The notes below the pieces were generated by a model, which searched no databases, was not told the origin of the DNA, and saw only the letters and a list, made by a program, of their open reading frames with translations. Shown piece after piece: positions 8,955 to 17,066 of a stretch of DNA of 64,000 bases. Numbering within the stretch: position 1 is the stretch's first letter; every line of letters begins with the position of its first letter. Origin of the DNA: CCY15215 sp039194995. Lineage in GTDB: Bacteria; Cyanobacteriota; Cyanobacteriia; Cyanobacteriales; Spirulinaceae. The DNA is taken from assembly GCA_039194995.1 (NCBI GenBank), contig JBCCVR010000010.1, positions 1 through 64,000 of the forward strand. The letters run 5' to 3'. The translations under genes and the position numbers were made by a program.

Positions 8955-11372
8955 TTAATTCCTATTCTCTTTATTCCTGCTAAAAGGAGAAATCTTGCTC
9001 CAGAATCCTGTTTTTGCTTTTTCTTTCTCCAACTCGAGCAGAAAATCTCTTGATTTTTGTGAAGAATAGCGAGCGAGTTTCCCTTCTTGATCCTCCACGA
9101 TCGCGCCATTACCATTGCTGGCGCGATCGCCATTGTTGCCATTGCGAGAGACCGTGTTTTCGGCAACAGCCACATCAATAGTTTCCGCACTATCGGTTCG
9201 TAAATAGCCCCCTTCCAACTCCTCATCCCTCGAGCCTTTACCTTGGAAAAACCACGTATTTAATTGCCGTCGTCCTTCAATCTCGATCGCGTCATGGGCA
9301 GAAAATGTATAAAATTCTTTCAGGCGATCGTAAACGTCTTGGGTCACGAGTACTGTATTCAACCGAGCATTCACATTTAAACTATTCGAAATATTAACGG
9401 TGTCCCCCCACAATTCGTACATGAATTTTTTCGAGCCGATAATCCCTGCCATCACCGGACCCACGTGAATGCCAGCTTTGAGTCCCAGTCGGGTTTGATA
9501 TTTGTTGTTGAAATTCTGGACGATTTTCATGGCTTCGATGACAAAATCCATCATAGTTTTAGTGTGATCCAGCCGGGGTTTGGTAATGCCAGAAACCGCC
9601 ACATAGCGATCGCCAATGGTTTTTAATTTTTCTACATCGTACCGTTCTGCCTGTTCGTCAAAAGCATTAATTAACTCGTTGAGAAGGGCGGCGGCTTCCT
9701 CTACGTCCCGTTGTTCGGAGAGCATGGTAAAACCTGTCGCCGTCGCAAATAAAACCGTTGCTTGTTGAACTTCATCGGCAATACTTTTTTCTCCCTGTTT
9801 CATGCGTTCGGCAATGGGGCCGGGCAAAATATTGAGCAGGAGTTCTTCTTTTTCTTGATTGCTGCGCTCGAGGGCTTCAGTTTGTTGGCGCAGGTTCTTC
9901 ACCATTTCATTGAAAGTCTGCGCCAGCAAGTTAAACTCGTCTTGCGTGGCTAATTTAACCTCTACATCTAAGTTTCCCCGACCGACTTGGCGAGAACCTT
10001 CAACCAAGGTATCAATCGGTCGGACGAAATTTTTGGCAGCCATGGCCGCAAACCAAGTCACAAGTAGGCTGAGAATGACCGTGGAGAGGAGCATAACATT
10101 TTGCAAAGCACGCACGGGTTCGTAGGCTTCAGCACGATCTTTTTCTGCGAGGATTGCCCAGTCCAGTCCGGGGATGTCGAGAGGGGCATAAGAACTCAAC
10201 ACGGGAACGTTGCGATAATCTAAAACAATCTGCGTGCCTTGTTCTCCGGCAATTCCCTTTTGAGCCGCTTCAGTATTGACGGGTTGTAGGAGAATTGAGC
10301 TTTCAAACTGTTCGATCCGATCGATAATACTATCGGGGAGTCCCGTATCTTGCAATGTTTTCTTGTAGTTTTTAAGATTTTCCTCGGGATTTTCTTCGTC
10401 GATATCCTCAATCAGAAAACGAGAGAGAGAACGCATGGTTGAATCTGGACCGACAAGATAGGTTTCTCCCGTTTCTCCCAGTCCTTCTTCTTCCCATCTT
10501 TCCCCATTGGTCATCACATCATTAATTTCGTCTACGGGCAATTGTATGGCTAAAATGCCAATGACATGAGGACCGTTATAAATCGGTGCCGCGATAAAAG
10601 CAGCCGGTGCCATATAAGAAGGGCGATAGGGCTGGAAATCAACAATTTGCACTTGCCCGCGATCGGGATTATTGCGGACGGCTCTGACAATTCTAGCTAA
10701 GTTACTTTGACGATAGGGACCGGAGGTTAAATTTGTGGCATAGTCGGTTTCTTTGTAGACAGAATAAACAATATCTCCAGTTTTATGGTTGATCAAAAAC
10801 AAATCGTAGTAGCCGAATTTTTTAATTAGATTGCGAAAGATAGGATGATATTTTTCGTGATATTGACTGTATTCGCTTTCATCTTCAGCGCGATCGAGGA
10901 TATCTTTTTCTCCCACGGGATTGGGATTGTTGGCGATGTAGTGATATTGCAAGTATTGAGCGGCTTGACTTCTAGGGGCATAATTTTCCCAGTGGGGATC
11001 GCCTTCAATATTCTTGGCGAGTCTGGGAAAGAACTCATTTTCGTAATGTTGGGCGATCGCCTCGCTCCATTCATTGTCAATATATTCGGGTTGGACTTCG
11101 CGAAACCCCCGATTGAACTCGGCCATAGCCGAAACCATCATGCGATCTTCCGCTAGAGTTTCGACGTGATTGTACAGGGTTTGAAATAAAGACTCGATTT
11201 GCCCTGCTTTAGCCGATCGCAAGCTGGTGAGTTGATCGAAGATGGCTTGGGTTAAATGGGATCTAGCGCGATTCCAACTCAGCAAGCTAATGACGAGGAT
11301 AGATCCTAGACTGGCAGCGAGGAGGATGAGGGAAAGTTTGGATTTGATCGTCAAGCGGTTGAATTGTAGCAT
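8955..11372 (-). CDS. Cache-HAMP nucleotide cyclase homolog, probably inactive
   Basis: Membrane protein of 805 residues with class III cyclase architecture: membrane helix (about 13-32), a long periplasmic Cache-type sensor, second helix (about 418-440), HAMP, a coiled coil and a cyclase fold (about 540-700). The cyclase core blocks KTIGDRYVAVSG, GIHVGPVMAGIIG and ELWGDTVNIS are clear. Two key positions differ from active enzymes. The first metal-binding Asp, in the usual FADIVGFT block, is Thr here (FATATGFT). The Arg three residues after the VN-A motif is replaced (VNISNSLN). I infer a degenerate cyclase that may act as a sensor or partner protein. It lies upstream of the MscS channel gene on the same strand. 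Confidence 0.8.
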   Translation of the reverse strand: MLQFNRLTIKSKLSLILLAASLGSILVISLLSWNRARSHLTQAIFDQLTSLRSAKAGQIESLFQTLYNHVETLAEDRMMVSAMAEFNRGFREVQPEYIDNEWSEAIAQHYENEFFPRLAKNIEGDPHWENYAPRSQAAQYLQYHYIANNPNPVGEKDILDRAEDESEYSQYHEKYHPIFRNLIKKFGYYDLFLINHKTGDIVYSVYKETDYATNLTSGPYRQSNLARIVRAVRNNPDRGQVQIVDFQPYRPSYMAPAAFIAAPIYNGPHVIGILAIQLPVDEINDVMTNGERWEEEGLGETGETYLVGPDSTMRSLSRFLIEDIDEENPEENLKNYKKTLQDTGLPDSIIDRIEQFESSILLQPVNTEAAQKGIAGEQGTQIVLDYRNVPVLSSYAPLDIPGLDWAILAEKDRAEAYEPVRALQNVMLLSTVILSLLVTWFAAMAAKNFVRPIDTLVEGSRQVGRGNLDVEVKLATQDEFNLLAQTFNEMVKNLRQQTEALERSNQEKEELLLNILPGPIAERMKQGEKSIADEVQQATVLFATATGFTMLSEQRDVEEAAALLNELINAFDEQAERYDVEKLKTIGDRYVAVSGITKPRLDHTKTMMDFVIEAMKIVQNFNNKYQTRLGLKAGIHVGPVMAGIIGSKKFMYELWGDTVNISNSLNVNARLNTVLVTQDVYDRLKEFYTFSAHDAIEIEGRRQLNTWFFQGKGSRDEELEGGYLRTDSAETIDVAVAENTVSRNGNNGDRASNGNGAIVEDQEGKLARYSSQKSRDFLLELEKEKAKTGFWSKISPFSRNKENRN

Positions 11373-11573
11373 CGATGAGTATAGCGATCGCTATTGCCGT
11401 ATTTTCTCTGAGTTCATTATAATCACCCTTCCCCTTTTGGCGACCGTTCCCAAAGATTTAAGCATTTTCGATCGCCTCCTCTCAGCCAATATTTATAATT
11501 GCAATTTTTAGGTGAAAAATTGTGAATTTTTGCGGTTTCTTTTCCGTATTTTCTACGATATGGATACGATCGG

Positions 11574-11605
11574 ATAAAAAAAGAGAGGTTTTTAATCCTC
11601 TCTTG
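11574..11605 (-). terminator. Rho-independent terminator of the DUF4278 units
   Basis: Read on the minus strand, AAGAGAGG pairs with CCTCTCTT (plus-strand arms 11581-11588 and 11597-11604) and is followed by a T-run. It closes the three-unit riboswitch/DUF4278 array. Confidence 0.8.
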
Positions 11606-11675
11606 TCACTTCCCAAATAAAATTTAAGCGAGTAAACTTGATGTGCGATCGCCCGAAGGCAATCTTGATTGCGGA

Positions 11676-11852
11676 TTAGCTGGCAGCTTGACGGACACCG
11701 CGATAGACGAGTCGATCGGCATGCTTGACGCGAGCCTGTTTATTCTGCCAAGTTACACGAGCACCACGATATTTTCCTTCTACAACAACATTGGTCGTAG
11801 CAACAGTGTTCTTATTTGCAGTGTAGCTTTGTCCGCGATAAAAGAGTTTCAT
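11676..11852 (-). CDS. DUF4278 small protein, unit 1 (58 aa)
   Basis: Protein of 58 residues beginning MKLFYRGQSYT and containing VVEGKYRGARVTW and DRLVYRGVR, the hallmarks of DUF4278. A strong AGGAGG site (minus strand, 11861-11866) lies 9 bases before the ATG. It is the third of three tandem copies in transcription order, and its own glutamine aptamer lies at 11898-11962. Among DUF4278 proteins, PirA of Synechocystis binds the nitrogen regulator PII; whether this copy does so is inference. Its C-terminus (RQAAS) differs from its two sisters. Confidence 0.9.
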   Translation of the reverse strand: MKLFYRGQSYTANKNTVATTNVVVEGKYRGARVTWQNKQARVKHADRLVYRGVRQAAS

Positions 11853-11897
11853 GGCCTTCGCCTCCTTTCTAAAATTTTGAAGTTTACGTTTAGATTT

Positions 11898-11962
11898 GAG
11901 GCGCGTTCCTTCAGGTGTTCTCCCTACTTCCGTCTCGATTTAAGCGATCGAGATGAACGATT
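11898..11962 (-). promoter_or_regulatory. Glutamine riboswitch, unit 1
   Basis: On the minus strand the leader begins CGTTCATC, then the hairpin TCTCGAT-CGCTTAA-ATCGAGA, the conserved GACGGAAGTAGG, a short variable loop and CCTGAAGGAACGCGCC. The outer helix pairs CGTTC (11955-11959) with GAACG (11904-11908). This is the consensus of the glutamine aptamers (glnA RNA / Downstream-peptide RNA). The DUF4278 start is 46 bases further on. Confidence 0.85.
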
Positions 11963-12010
11963 ATTCGTATATCTGCATTCTGCGATCCCTGTCGTTCGCA
12001 ATCATTCTCT

Positions 12011-12187
12011 TTAACCGACAGTGCAACGGACACCGCGATAGACGAGTCGATCGCTATGCTTGACGCGAGCTTGTTTATTCTGCCAAGTTACATTAGCGCC
12101 ACGATATTTTCCTTCTACAACAACATTGGTAGCGGGAATGGTATTGGTTTGAGTCGTATAGCTTTGTCCGCGATAAAAGAGTTTCAT
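12011..12187 (-). CDS. DUF4278 small protein, unit 2 (58 aa)
   Basis: Second tandem copy of the same 58-residue family: MKLFYRGQSYTTQTN at the start, VVEGKYRGANVTW in the middle and a RCTVG end. The Shine-Dalgarno sequence GGAGG precedes the ATG by 8 bases. It differs from unit 1 at about a dozen positions, mostly in the variable loop after SYT and at the C-terminus. Its stop lies only 48 bases before the unit 1 aptamer, so read-through between units is plausible. Its own aptamer is at 12231-12296. Confidence 0.9.
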   Translation of the reverse strand: MKLFYRGQSYTTQTNTIPATNVVVEGKYRGANVTWQNKQARVKHSDRLVYRGVRCTVG

Positions 12188-12230
12188 GGCTGTCGCCTCC
12201 TTTCTAACTTTGAAGTTTGCGTTTAGATTT

Positions 12231-12296
12231 GAGGCGCGTTCCTTCGGGAAGCGTTCCCTACTTCCGTCTCGATTTAAGCGATCGAGATGAACGATT
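12231..12296 (-). promoter_or_regulatory. Glutamine riboswitch, unit 2
   Basis: Same architecture as unit 1: CGTTCATC, hairpin TCTCGAT/ATCGAGA, GACGGAAGTAGG, then CCCGAAGGAACGCGCC. The variable loop (GAACGCTTC) differs in sequence while the flanking conserved blocks are identical. Confidence 0.85.
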
Positions 12297-12338
12297 TTGG
12301 GGGAATTTGTATCGCAGGCGATACTTTTAGCGATCGAG

Positions 12339-12372
12339 GAGCAAAGTTTTGTTTTACTCTAAAACTTTGCTC
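12339..12372. other. Long perfect hairpin between units 2 and 3
   Basis: GAGCAAAGTTTT (12339-12350) and AAAACTTTGCTC (12361-12372) form a 12-bp stem with a 10-base loop just after the unit 3 gene stop. Neither strand has a clear T-run next to it, so it may be an attenuator or RNA-stability element and not a classical terminator. Confidence 0.6.
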
Positions 12373-12385
12373 TCTTAAGTTTCCA

Positions 12386-12562
12386 TTAACCGCCAGTGTG
12401 ACGAACGCCGCGATAGGTTAGTTCGTTAGCGTGTTTGACGCGGGCGTGCTTATTATTCCAAGTGATGTTAGCACCGCGATACTTACCTTCTACAGTAACA
12501 TCGGTAGCGGGAACAGTTTTAGTGTGAGCAGTATAGCTTTGTCCGCGATAAAAGAGTTTCAT
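12386..12562 (-). CDS. DUF4278 small protein, unit 3 (58 aa)
   Basis: Third and most diverged copy (MKLFYRGQSYTAHTK, TVEGKYRGANITW, LTYRGVR, end HTGG). It is first in transcription order, directly behind the best promoter. The Shine-Dalgarno sequence AGGAGG precedes the ATG by 9 bases. Its aptamer (12605-12671) carries compensated stem changes relative to the other two. As for its sisters, a PirA-like role in nitrogen signalling is suggested by family and by the glutamine aptamer but is not shown. Confidence 0.9.
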   Translation of the reverse strand: MKLFYRGQSYTAHTKTVPATDVTVEGKYRGANITWNNKHARVKHANELTYRGVRHTGG

Positions 12563-12604
12563 GGCTGTCGCCTCCTTTCTAAAATCCTTGATGTGCTTAG
12601 ATTT

Positions 12605-12671
12605 GAGGCGCGTTCCTTCAGGTATTTTCCCTACTTCCGTCTCGGTTCTTTCGTAACCGGGATGAACGATT
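12605..12671 (-). promoter_or_regulatory. Glutamine riboswitch, unit 3
   Basis: Conserved blocks CGTTCATC, GACGGAAGTAGG and CCTGAAGGAACGCGCC are kept. The variable hairpin changes from TCTCGAT/ATCGAGA to TCCCGGTT/AACCGAGA. A-T pairs become G-C with pairing retained, so the fold appears to be under selection. Confidence 0.87.
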
Positions 12672-12689
12672 TATTTCTTATCTGTATCA

Positions 12690-12718
12690 ATAATCACACT
12701 TTTTTTTCTCTTTGTCAA
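12690..12718 (-). promoter_or_regulatory. Promoter of riboswitch/DUF4278 unit 3
   Basis: On the minus strand, TTGACA (12713-12718) is followed by a 17-base spacer and GATTAT (12690-12695). Transcription would begin about 10 bases before the aptamer. Upstream is the end of the aminotransferase gene. Confidence 0.6.
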
Positions 12719-12775
12719 GGGGAAAGCCAAAATTTTGTTTTTCCCCTGCGATTGGAAGCTCGAACGAAGTGCCAA

Positions 12776-13690
12776 CTAGGAGATGGGGACGACATGAACC
12801 CAGTCTTGATAGTCGCGATCGCGGTTCTCGGTAATGGCGGTGAGTTTTTCCTTTAATTTTGCCGTAATCGGCTTTTCTGCGGGCAACTCGTAATTCTCGA
12901 TACGCTTGACGGGGGTAATTTTCGCCGCAGTCCCGCTCAAGAATACTTCATCGGCGATCAAGAGTTCGGATTTATCGATCGCCCGCTCCACCACGGGAAT
13001 GCCCATCTCTTTCGCTAGAACCAAAATACTATCGCGAGTAATCCCCTCTAAAATATCTTGATCGAATCCGGGGGTAATCAACTGTCCGTTGCGAATAATA
13101 AAAATATTCATGCCCGAGGCTTCGCAAACTTTCCCTTGGGAGTTCATTAAAATCGATTCATCAAAGCCCGATTCTACGGCTTCAGTTTTGGCAAGAGAGG
13201 AGGTAATATAGGCGGCGCTAATTTTACCTCGCAAAGGAAAAGAGCGGTCTTCTTGACGATACCAAGAACTGATGCGACAGCTTACGCCATCGGGAGATAA
13301 ATAATCGCCTAATGCCAAACCATAGACGAAAAAGTTTTTTTCAATCTTATGAAGTCGCGGGGCAATTCCCAAGCCCGAGGTATAGACAAAAGGGCGAATA
13401 TAACAAGAAACTTTTGGCTTATTTTTTTGAAGAAATTCAACAATAATGTGTTTGATTTTATCGGCGGGTAAGTCGTAATGTAAAAATCTTGCACTCCGAG
13501 AGAGGCGATCGCAGTGACGATCTAAACGAAAGAGCAGAATGCGATCGCCATCATTGGGATCGGGAATGGCGCGCATACCAGCAAAAGCGCCAGTTCCGTA
13601 ATGCAGGGCATGGGTTGCGATCGAGAGGTTGGCTTCTGCAAAGGGGACAAATTTGTGTTCGAAGTAGGCGATGGGGAGAAAATCGTGCAT
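12776..13690 (-). CDS. ilvE: Branched-chain-amino-acid aminotransferase (class IV)
   Basis: PLP fold-type IV transaminase, expected to interconvert branched-chain 2-oxoacids and amino acids using glutamate. The PLP Lys is in SLAKTEAVESG, followed by GFDESILMN and the CEASGMNIF block. Length (304) is normal. The N-terminal block is typical (YFEHKFVPFAEANLSIATHALHYGTG). D-amino acid transaminases and aminodeoxychorismate lyases share the fold; the HALHYGTGAF block favours IlvE. It lies upstream of the DUF4278 units on the same strand, but those have their own promoter. Confidence 0.88.
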   Translation of the reverse strand: MHDFLPIAYFEHKFVPFAEANLSIATHALHYGTGAFAGMRAIPDPNDGDRILLFRLDRHCDRLSRSARFLHYDLPADKIKHIIVEFLQKNKPKVSCYIRPFVYTSGLGIAPRLHKIEKNFFVYGLALGDYLSPDGVSCRISSWYRQEDRSFPLRGKISAAYITSSLAKTEAVESGFDESILMNSQGKVCEASGMNIFIIRNGQLITPGFDQDILEGITRDSILVLAKEMGIPVVERAIDKSELLIADEVFLSGTAAKITPVKRIENYELPAEKPITAKLKEKLTAITENRDRDYQDWVHVVPIS

Positions 13691-14056
13691 AGTTACCTAT
13701 GGCAAGCAGGAAAAAGCGGGTCTGATAACTATAAGGGAATTTTATGGTTTCGTCAAATTCGTTGCGATCGCCTATCTGAGGAGGATTGCCCCACGCGATC
13801 GTCTACAATTTTTCTGCCCGGACTCTCCCAGAATTAAATTTTCCAAATTGGGAGATTATCCGGATAGAAGGGGGCATTATGAAGAAAAGTAACAACAATC
13901 GATCTACACTGCCGCTCGGATTTTCAGGGGAGCAACGCACAAGATTTTCAGGGGAGCAACAAATTAGGCGGCAAAAGTGCAACTTTTAAGACTTTCTAAG
14001 TTGAAGTTGCCAGGTTTGAAACTGCAAGCGATGTATTTTTATAAAGGCTTCTACCC
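13691..14056. other. Intergenic region with an 18-bp direct repeat
   Basis: No credible gene is seen. GATTTTCAGGGGAGCAAC occurs exactly twice (13919-13936 and 13943-13960), period 24. A short frame from ATG 13879 would read the repeat as FSGEQ twice, but it has no homology I recognise. The stretch presumably holds the divergent promoters of ilvE and the RlpA-like gene. Confidence 0.5.
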
Positions 14057-14467
14057 ATGAACAAAACCCTTGGTTTCCTCGTTGGTTTGACAATGTTTGG
14101 CGTGTCTTTTTCGACTGCTGCGATCGCTGGAAAACCCGAAAAAAAAATTGGTGCAATCTTGCATTCCGTCCTGCGGATCGAGCGCGGAATGGCATCTTGG
14201 TACGGTCCCGGATTTCATGGTAATCGTTCTGCCAATGGCGAAATCTACAATCAATACGGATTGAGTGCGGCACATCGCACCCTTCCTTTTGGAACGCGAG
14301 TACGAGTGACCAATTTGAATAATAATCGTTCTGTGGTGGTTCGCATCAACGATCGCGGACCTTTCATTCGCGGGCGAATTATCGATCTCTCTAAAGGTGC
14401 GGCTCGAGAAATTGGCATGATTTCTTCTGGGGTTGCTCCGGTTGTGGTTGAAATCTTGAGACAATAA
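14057..14467 (+). CDS. RlpA-like septal-ring/double-psi beta-barrel protein
   Basis: Exported protein of 136 residues: a signal peptide (about 1-24, cut near AAIAG) followed by a double-psi beta-barrel. Family blocks are ASWYGPGFHGNRSANGE, HRTLPFGTRVRV and VVVRINDRGPF with RIIDLSKGAA. RlpA proteins bind or cleave peptidoglycan strands lacking stem peptides. There is no SPOR domain here, so recruitment to the septum would need another route. It is a single-gene unit as far as visible. Confidence 0.88.
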   Translation: MNKTLGFLVGLTMFGVSFSTAAIAGKPEKKIGAILHSVLRIERGMASWYGPGFHGNRSANGEIYNQYGLSAAHRTLPFGTRVRVTNLNNNRSVVVRINDRGPFIRGRIIDLSKGAAREIGMISSGVAPVVVEILRQ

Positions 14468-14546
14468 TTCAATGCAAAACTATTAAATCTAGGGTGTATC
14501 TATTCAATTCAAAATTAGTAATTTAAAAAGATCGGATTGTGTGCAT

Positions 14547-14978
14547 CTATATTGTTTCAATGAGACGGTAAATTTGTTGTTCTAAGCTGTCTAAAGCTGA
14601 ATTCGGGGGTGTTTGATCGATATCGTGAACTGACCAGTATTCAATCTTATTTTCCCATGCGGGAAAGCGCTCTGCCATGAGAGGACGATGTTCCGATTCG
14701 TCAACGGCAATAATGCGATCGCTCTGTTTTAAGTCTTCTTCCTGTAACGATTGCGGAAACCTGAGATTTTCGGGTAAGATAATTCCACGTTGTTTTAAGT
14801 TTAAAGCTGCAATAAAAGAAATTGCCCCAATATTAAAAACGCCTCTTTCTAAGGCCAATCCTCGGGAATCCGCTCGCCAATCTAATTCTTTTTCTTCAGC
14901 CAGCGCGTTAAACAAATATTCAGAGAAACGACTGCGATAATAATTTCCCGTACATAAGAAGAGAATTTGGTGCGCCAT
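14547..14978 (-). CDS. Low-molecular-weight tyrosine phosphatase family protein
   Basis: Cytoplasmic phosphatase of about 143 residues. The P-loop CX5R is near the N-terminus (LFLCTGNYYRSRFSE), and an Asp-containing block near the end (VHDIDQT) could supply the general acid, usually DP in this family. The frame is open upstream to 15119, but the start at 14978 puts the P-loop where the family has it. The unusual NYYRS loop (normally NICRS) hints at a diverged substrate, possibly arsenate or a phosphoprotein. Confidence 0.8.
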   Translation of the reverse strand: MAHQILFLCTGNYYRSRFSEYLFNALAEEKELDWRADSRGLALERGVFNIGAISFIAALNLKQRGIILPENLRFPQSLQEEDLKQSDRIIAVDESEHRPLMAERFPAWENKIEYWSVHDIDQTPPNSALDSLEQQIYRLIETI

Positions 14979-15145
14979 TGTTAAAAAATTGTGGCAATCG
15001 GCAATTGTTATAATATCGCAGATGGTTTTCAAAGCACGATCGCCCCTGCCTAAGATTTGTAACGAAACCCTCGCAATCGCCGCGATCGACAGTGCTAGAG
15101 TTGTATTAGCCTCAGACATTCAACGCCAGCAGCGATCGATATCCC

Positions 15146-16867
15146 ATGTTTAAGCGCTCCCAACCCGCCAAAATTCTCCCTTCAATCCCTTGGAAGCGAT
15201 ATCTTGCACCCTTGCTCTTGTTTCCCCTACTCCTCAGTGCTTGTCGGGATGGCACGCAACAGGGGCTAGAAATTCGCTTTCTGGCAGGGAGCGATCTGAG
15301 AGACTTCTGCGATCGCGCCTCCAACCAACTCAATAACTCCAAACCCACACTCGAAGACGGGACGCGCTTCTTTTTAACCTGCGATACCAAAGGAAGCGGG
15401 GATGTTGTCGATGAAGTCCTCAATCTCTCCCAACAGTTGCAATCTGGCGCGATCGCTCCCGAAAATCCCCAATTTCCCACTCTCGTTTCTGTTGATGGAG
15501 AAATCTATCACAGTCAACTCATTTTCCAAATTAACAAGATTTTTCCCGGTCAAGATTACATCCCGGATTTAACCGAGTCGCCGTTACTCGCTTATAGCCC
15601 GATGGTGTTTATGACCCAAGCAGATCTGGCGAGGAGTTTGGCAGCCGTTGACGATCTTTACGTTTCCCTCGTAGAAGCCGAAAACCATTAAGACCTCGAT
15701 CCCAACGCATCCCCCTTACCCATTACTTACGTCCATACTGCCCCCACCCGCTCCAATTCTGGCCTGCAAACCCTCGTCGCTCAATTTGCCTCGGTTTCCG
15801 GCAAGCGCCCCGAAGAACTGACCCTTGCGGACGTGGAACAATATCAAGACCAAGTGCGGCAAATTCAGAGCAAGATCACTCGTTACGGCACATCTACTGG
15901 GTCTTTGGCGAGATCGATGGTACAAAATGGGCCCTTTTGGGCTTCAGTGGGTTCGGTTTACGAATCCTTAGTGATTTCTGCCAATAGTCAGGATAATAAT
16001 ACCGTCAAATATCAAGCCGTATATCCCTCCTCAACCTTTAGCTCTAACATTCGCGCCATTCTTCCCAATGCCCCTTGGGTGAGCGATCGAGAGAAAGCCG
16101 CCGCCGAAAAAATTATCGAATATATGCGACAGCCGGAAATTCAAGCGATCGCGGCAGAATTAGGCTTGCGTCCGGGCGTTCCGGGAGTGCCTTTAGGCGG
16201 TAAGTTTTCGCCTCAATTCGGCGTAGAAGCCAGCCCCCAGTATGACTCCTATCGACCCCCCCAACCAGAAGTTGTAGAAGCTATGTTACAAAGTTGGGAA
16301 ACCTACGCCAAGAAACCGTCCCAAGTGGTTCTCGTGGTAGATATTTCCGGCTCCATGAGAGGGAATAAACTTGCATCCGTGCAAAACACTTTATTAAATT
16401 ACATACAGAGTTTGGGAGAGCGAGAAAAAATCGCCATTATTCCGTTTAGCCACAACATTGGCACGCCGTTTACGATCGAAGGAACGCAAGCGGGAAAGAC
16501 AGAAGGAATTAAATATATTGGCAATCTCAGAGCCGGAGGAGGAACGCGATTGTACGATAGCGCCCTCTCTGCCCGAAATTGGTTAAAACAAAACTTTCAA
16601 AACGATGCAATTAATGCAGTATTAGTGTTAACAGATGGTGTAGATTCTAGCTCTAAAATTACGCTCGATCGCCTTTCCCAAGAGTTACAAAGTAGTAATT
16701 TTGAAGCCGACCAAAGTATTGCCTTCTTTACCGTCGGTTATGGTGGTGCTGGGGACTTTAATCCTCAAGTTTTGCAACAAATTGCCGAAGTCAATGGCGG
16801 ATATTATCGTCAGGGCGATCCGCAGACGATTTCGGCTTTGATGGCAGATTTAAGGGTGGAATTTTAA
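15146..16867 (+). pseudogene. Binding-protein/VWA lipoprotein gene split by one TAA
   Basis: One reading frame runs from the ATG at 15146 to the stop at 16867, but a TAA at 15689-15691 cuts it. Before it are a lipoprotein signal (LLSAC) and half of a substrate-binding-protein fold. After it the frame continues without loss (DLDPNASPLPITYVHTAPT), completes the binding fold and ends in a von Willebrand A domain with an intact MIDAS motif (DISGSMRG) and LTDGVDSSS. One base change, CAA (Gln) to TAA, explains the break. The tail could still be made from the GTG at 15833, but without a signal peptide. I call it a recent pseudogene, or a base error. Confidence 0.8.
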
Positions 16868-16910
16868 CGAGTCAATCTTATGGAAACCCCTCGCAAGCTG
16901 AGGTCGTTAA

Positions 16911-16930
16911 CGGCGTTGCAGGCAACGCCG
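16911..16930. other. GC-rich hairpin after the VWA gene
   Basis: CGGCGTTGC and GCAACGCCG form a 9-bp stem with a 2-base loop, 44 bases after the VWA stop. There is no T-run, so termination is possible but not shown. Confidence 0.4.
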
Positions 16931-17066
16931 TGCCAAGATTTGAGGATATCACGTGAATATAGTGAGTAGTGCACCCTATAAATTGGGATCGTAGTACGTT
17001 CGCGTTGGCGAAGCCGCTCCCTTGAAATTAGCGTGTCCGAAGGACAAAAATCTTGCTCTGCTTACT

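Noticed and set aside
12339..12372. Rho-independent terminator between DUF4278 units
   Set aside because: Perfect stem but no T-run on either strand, so listed as a hairpin and not as a terminator.
13786..13989. Small frame with FSGEQ repeat
   Set aside because: Its only regularity is the 18-bp DNA repeat; no homology or clear start signal for the longer form.
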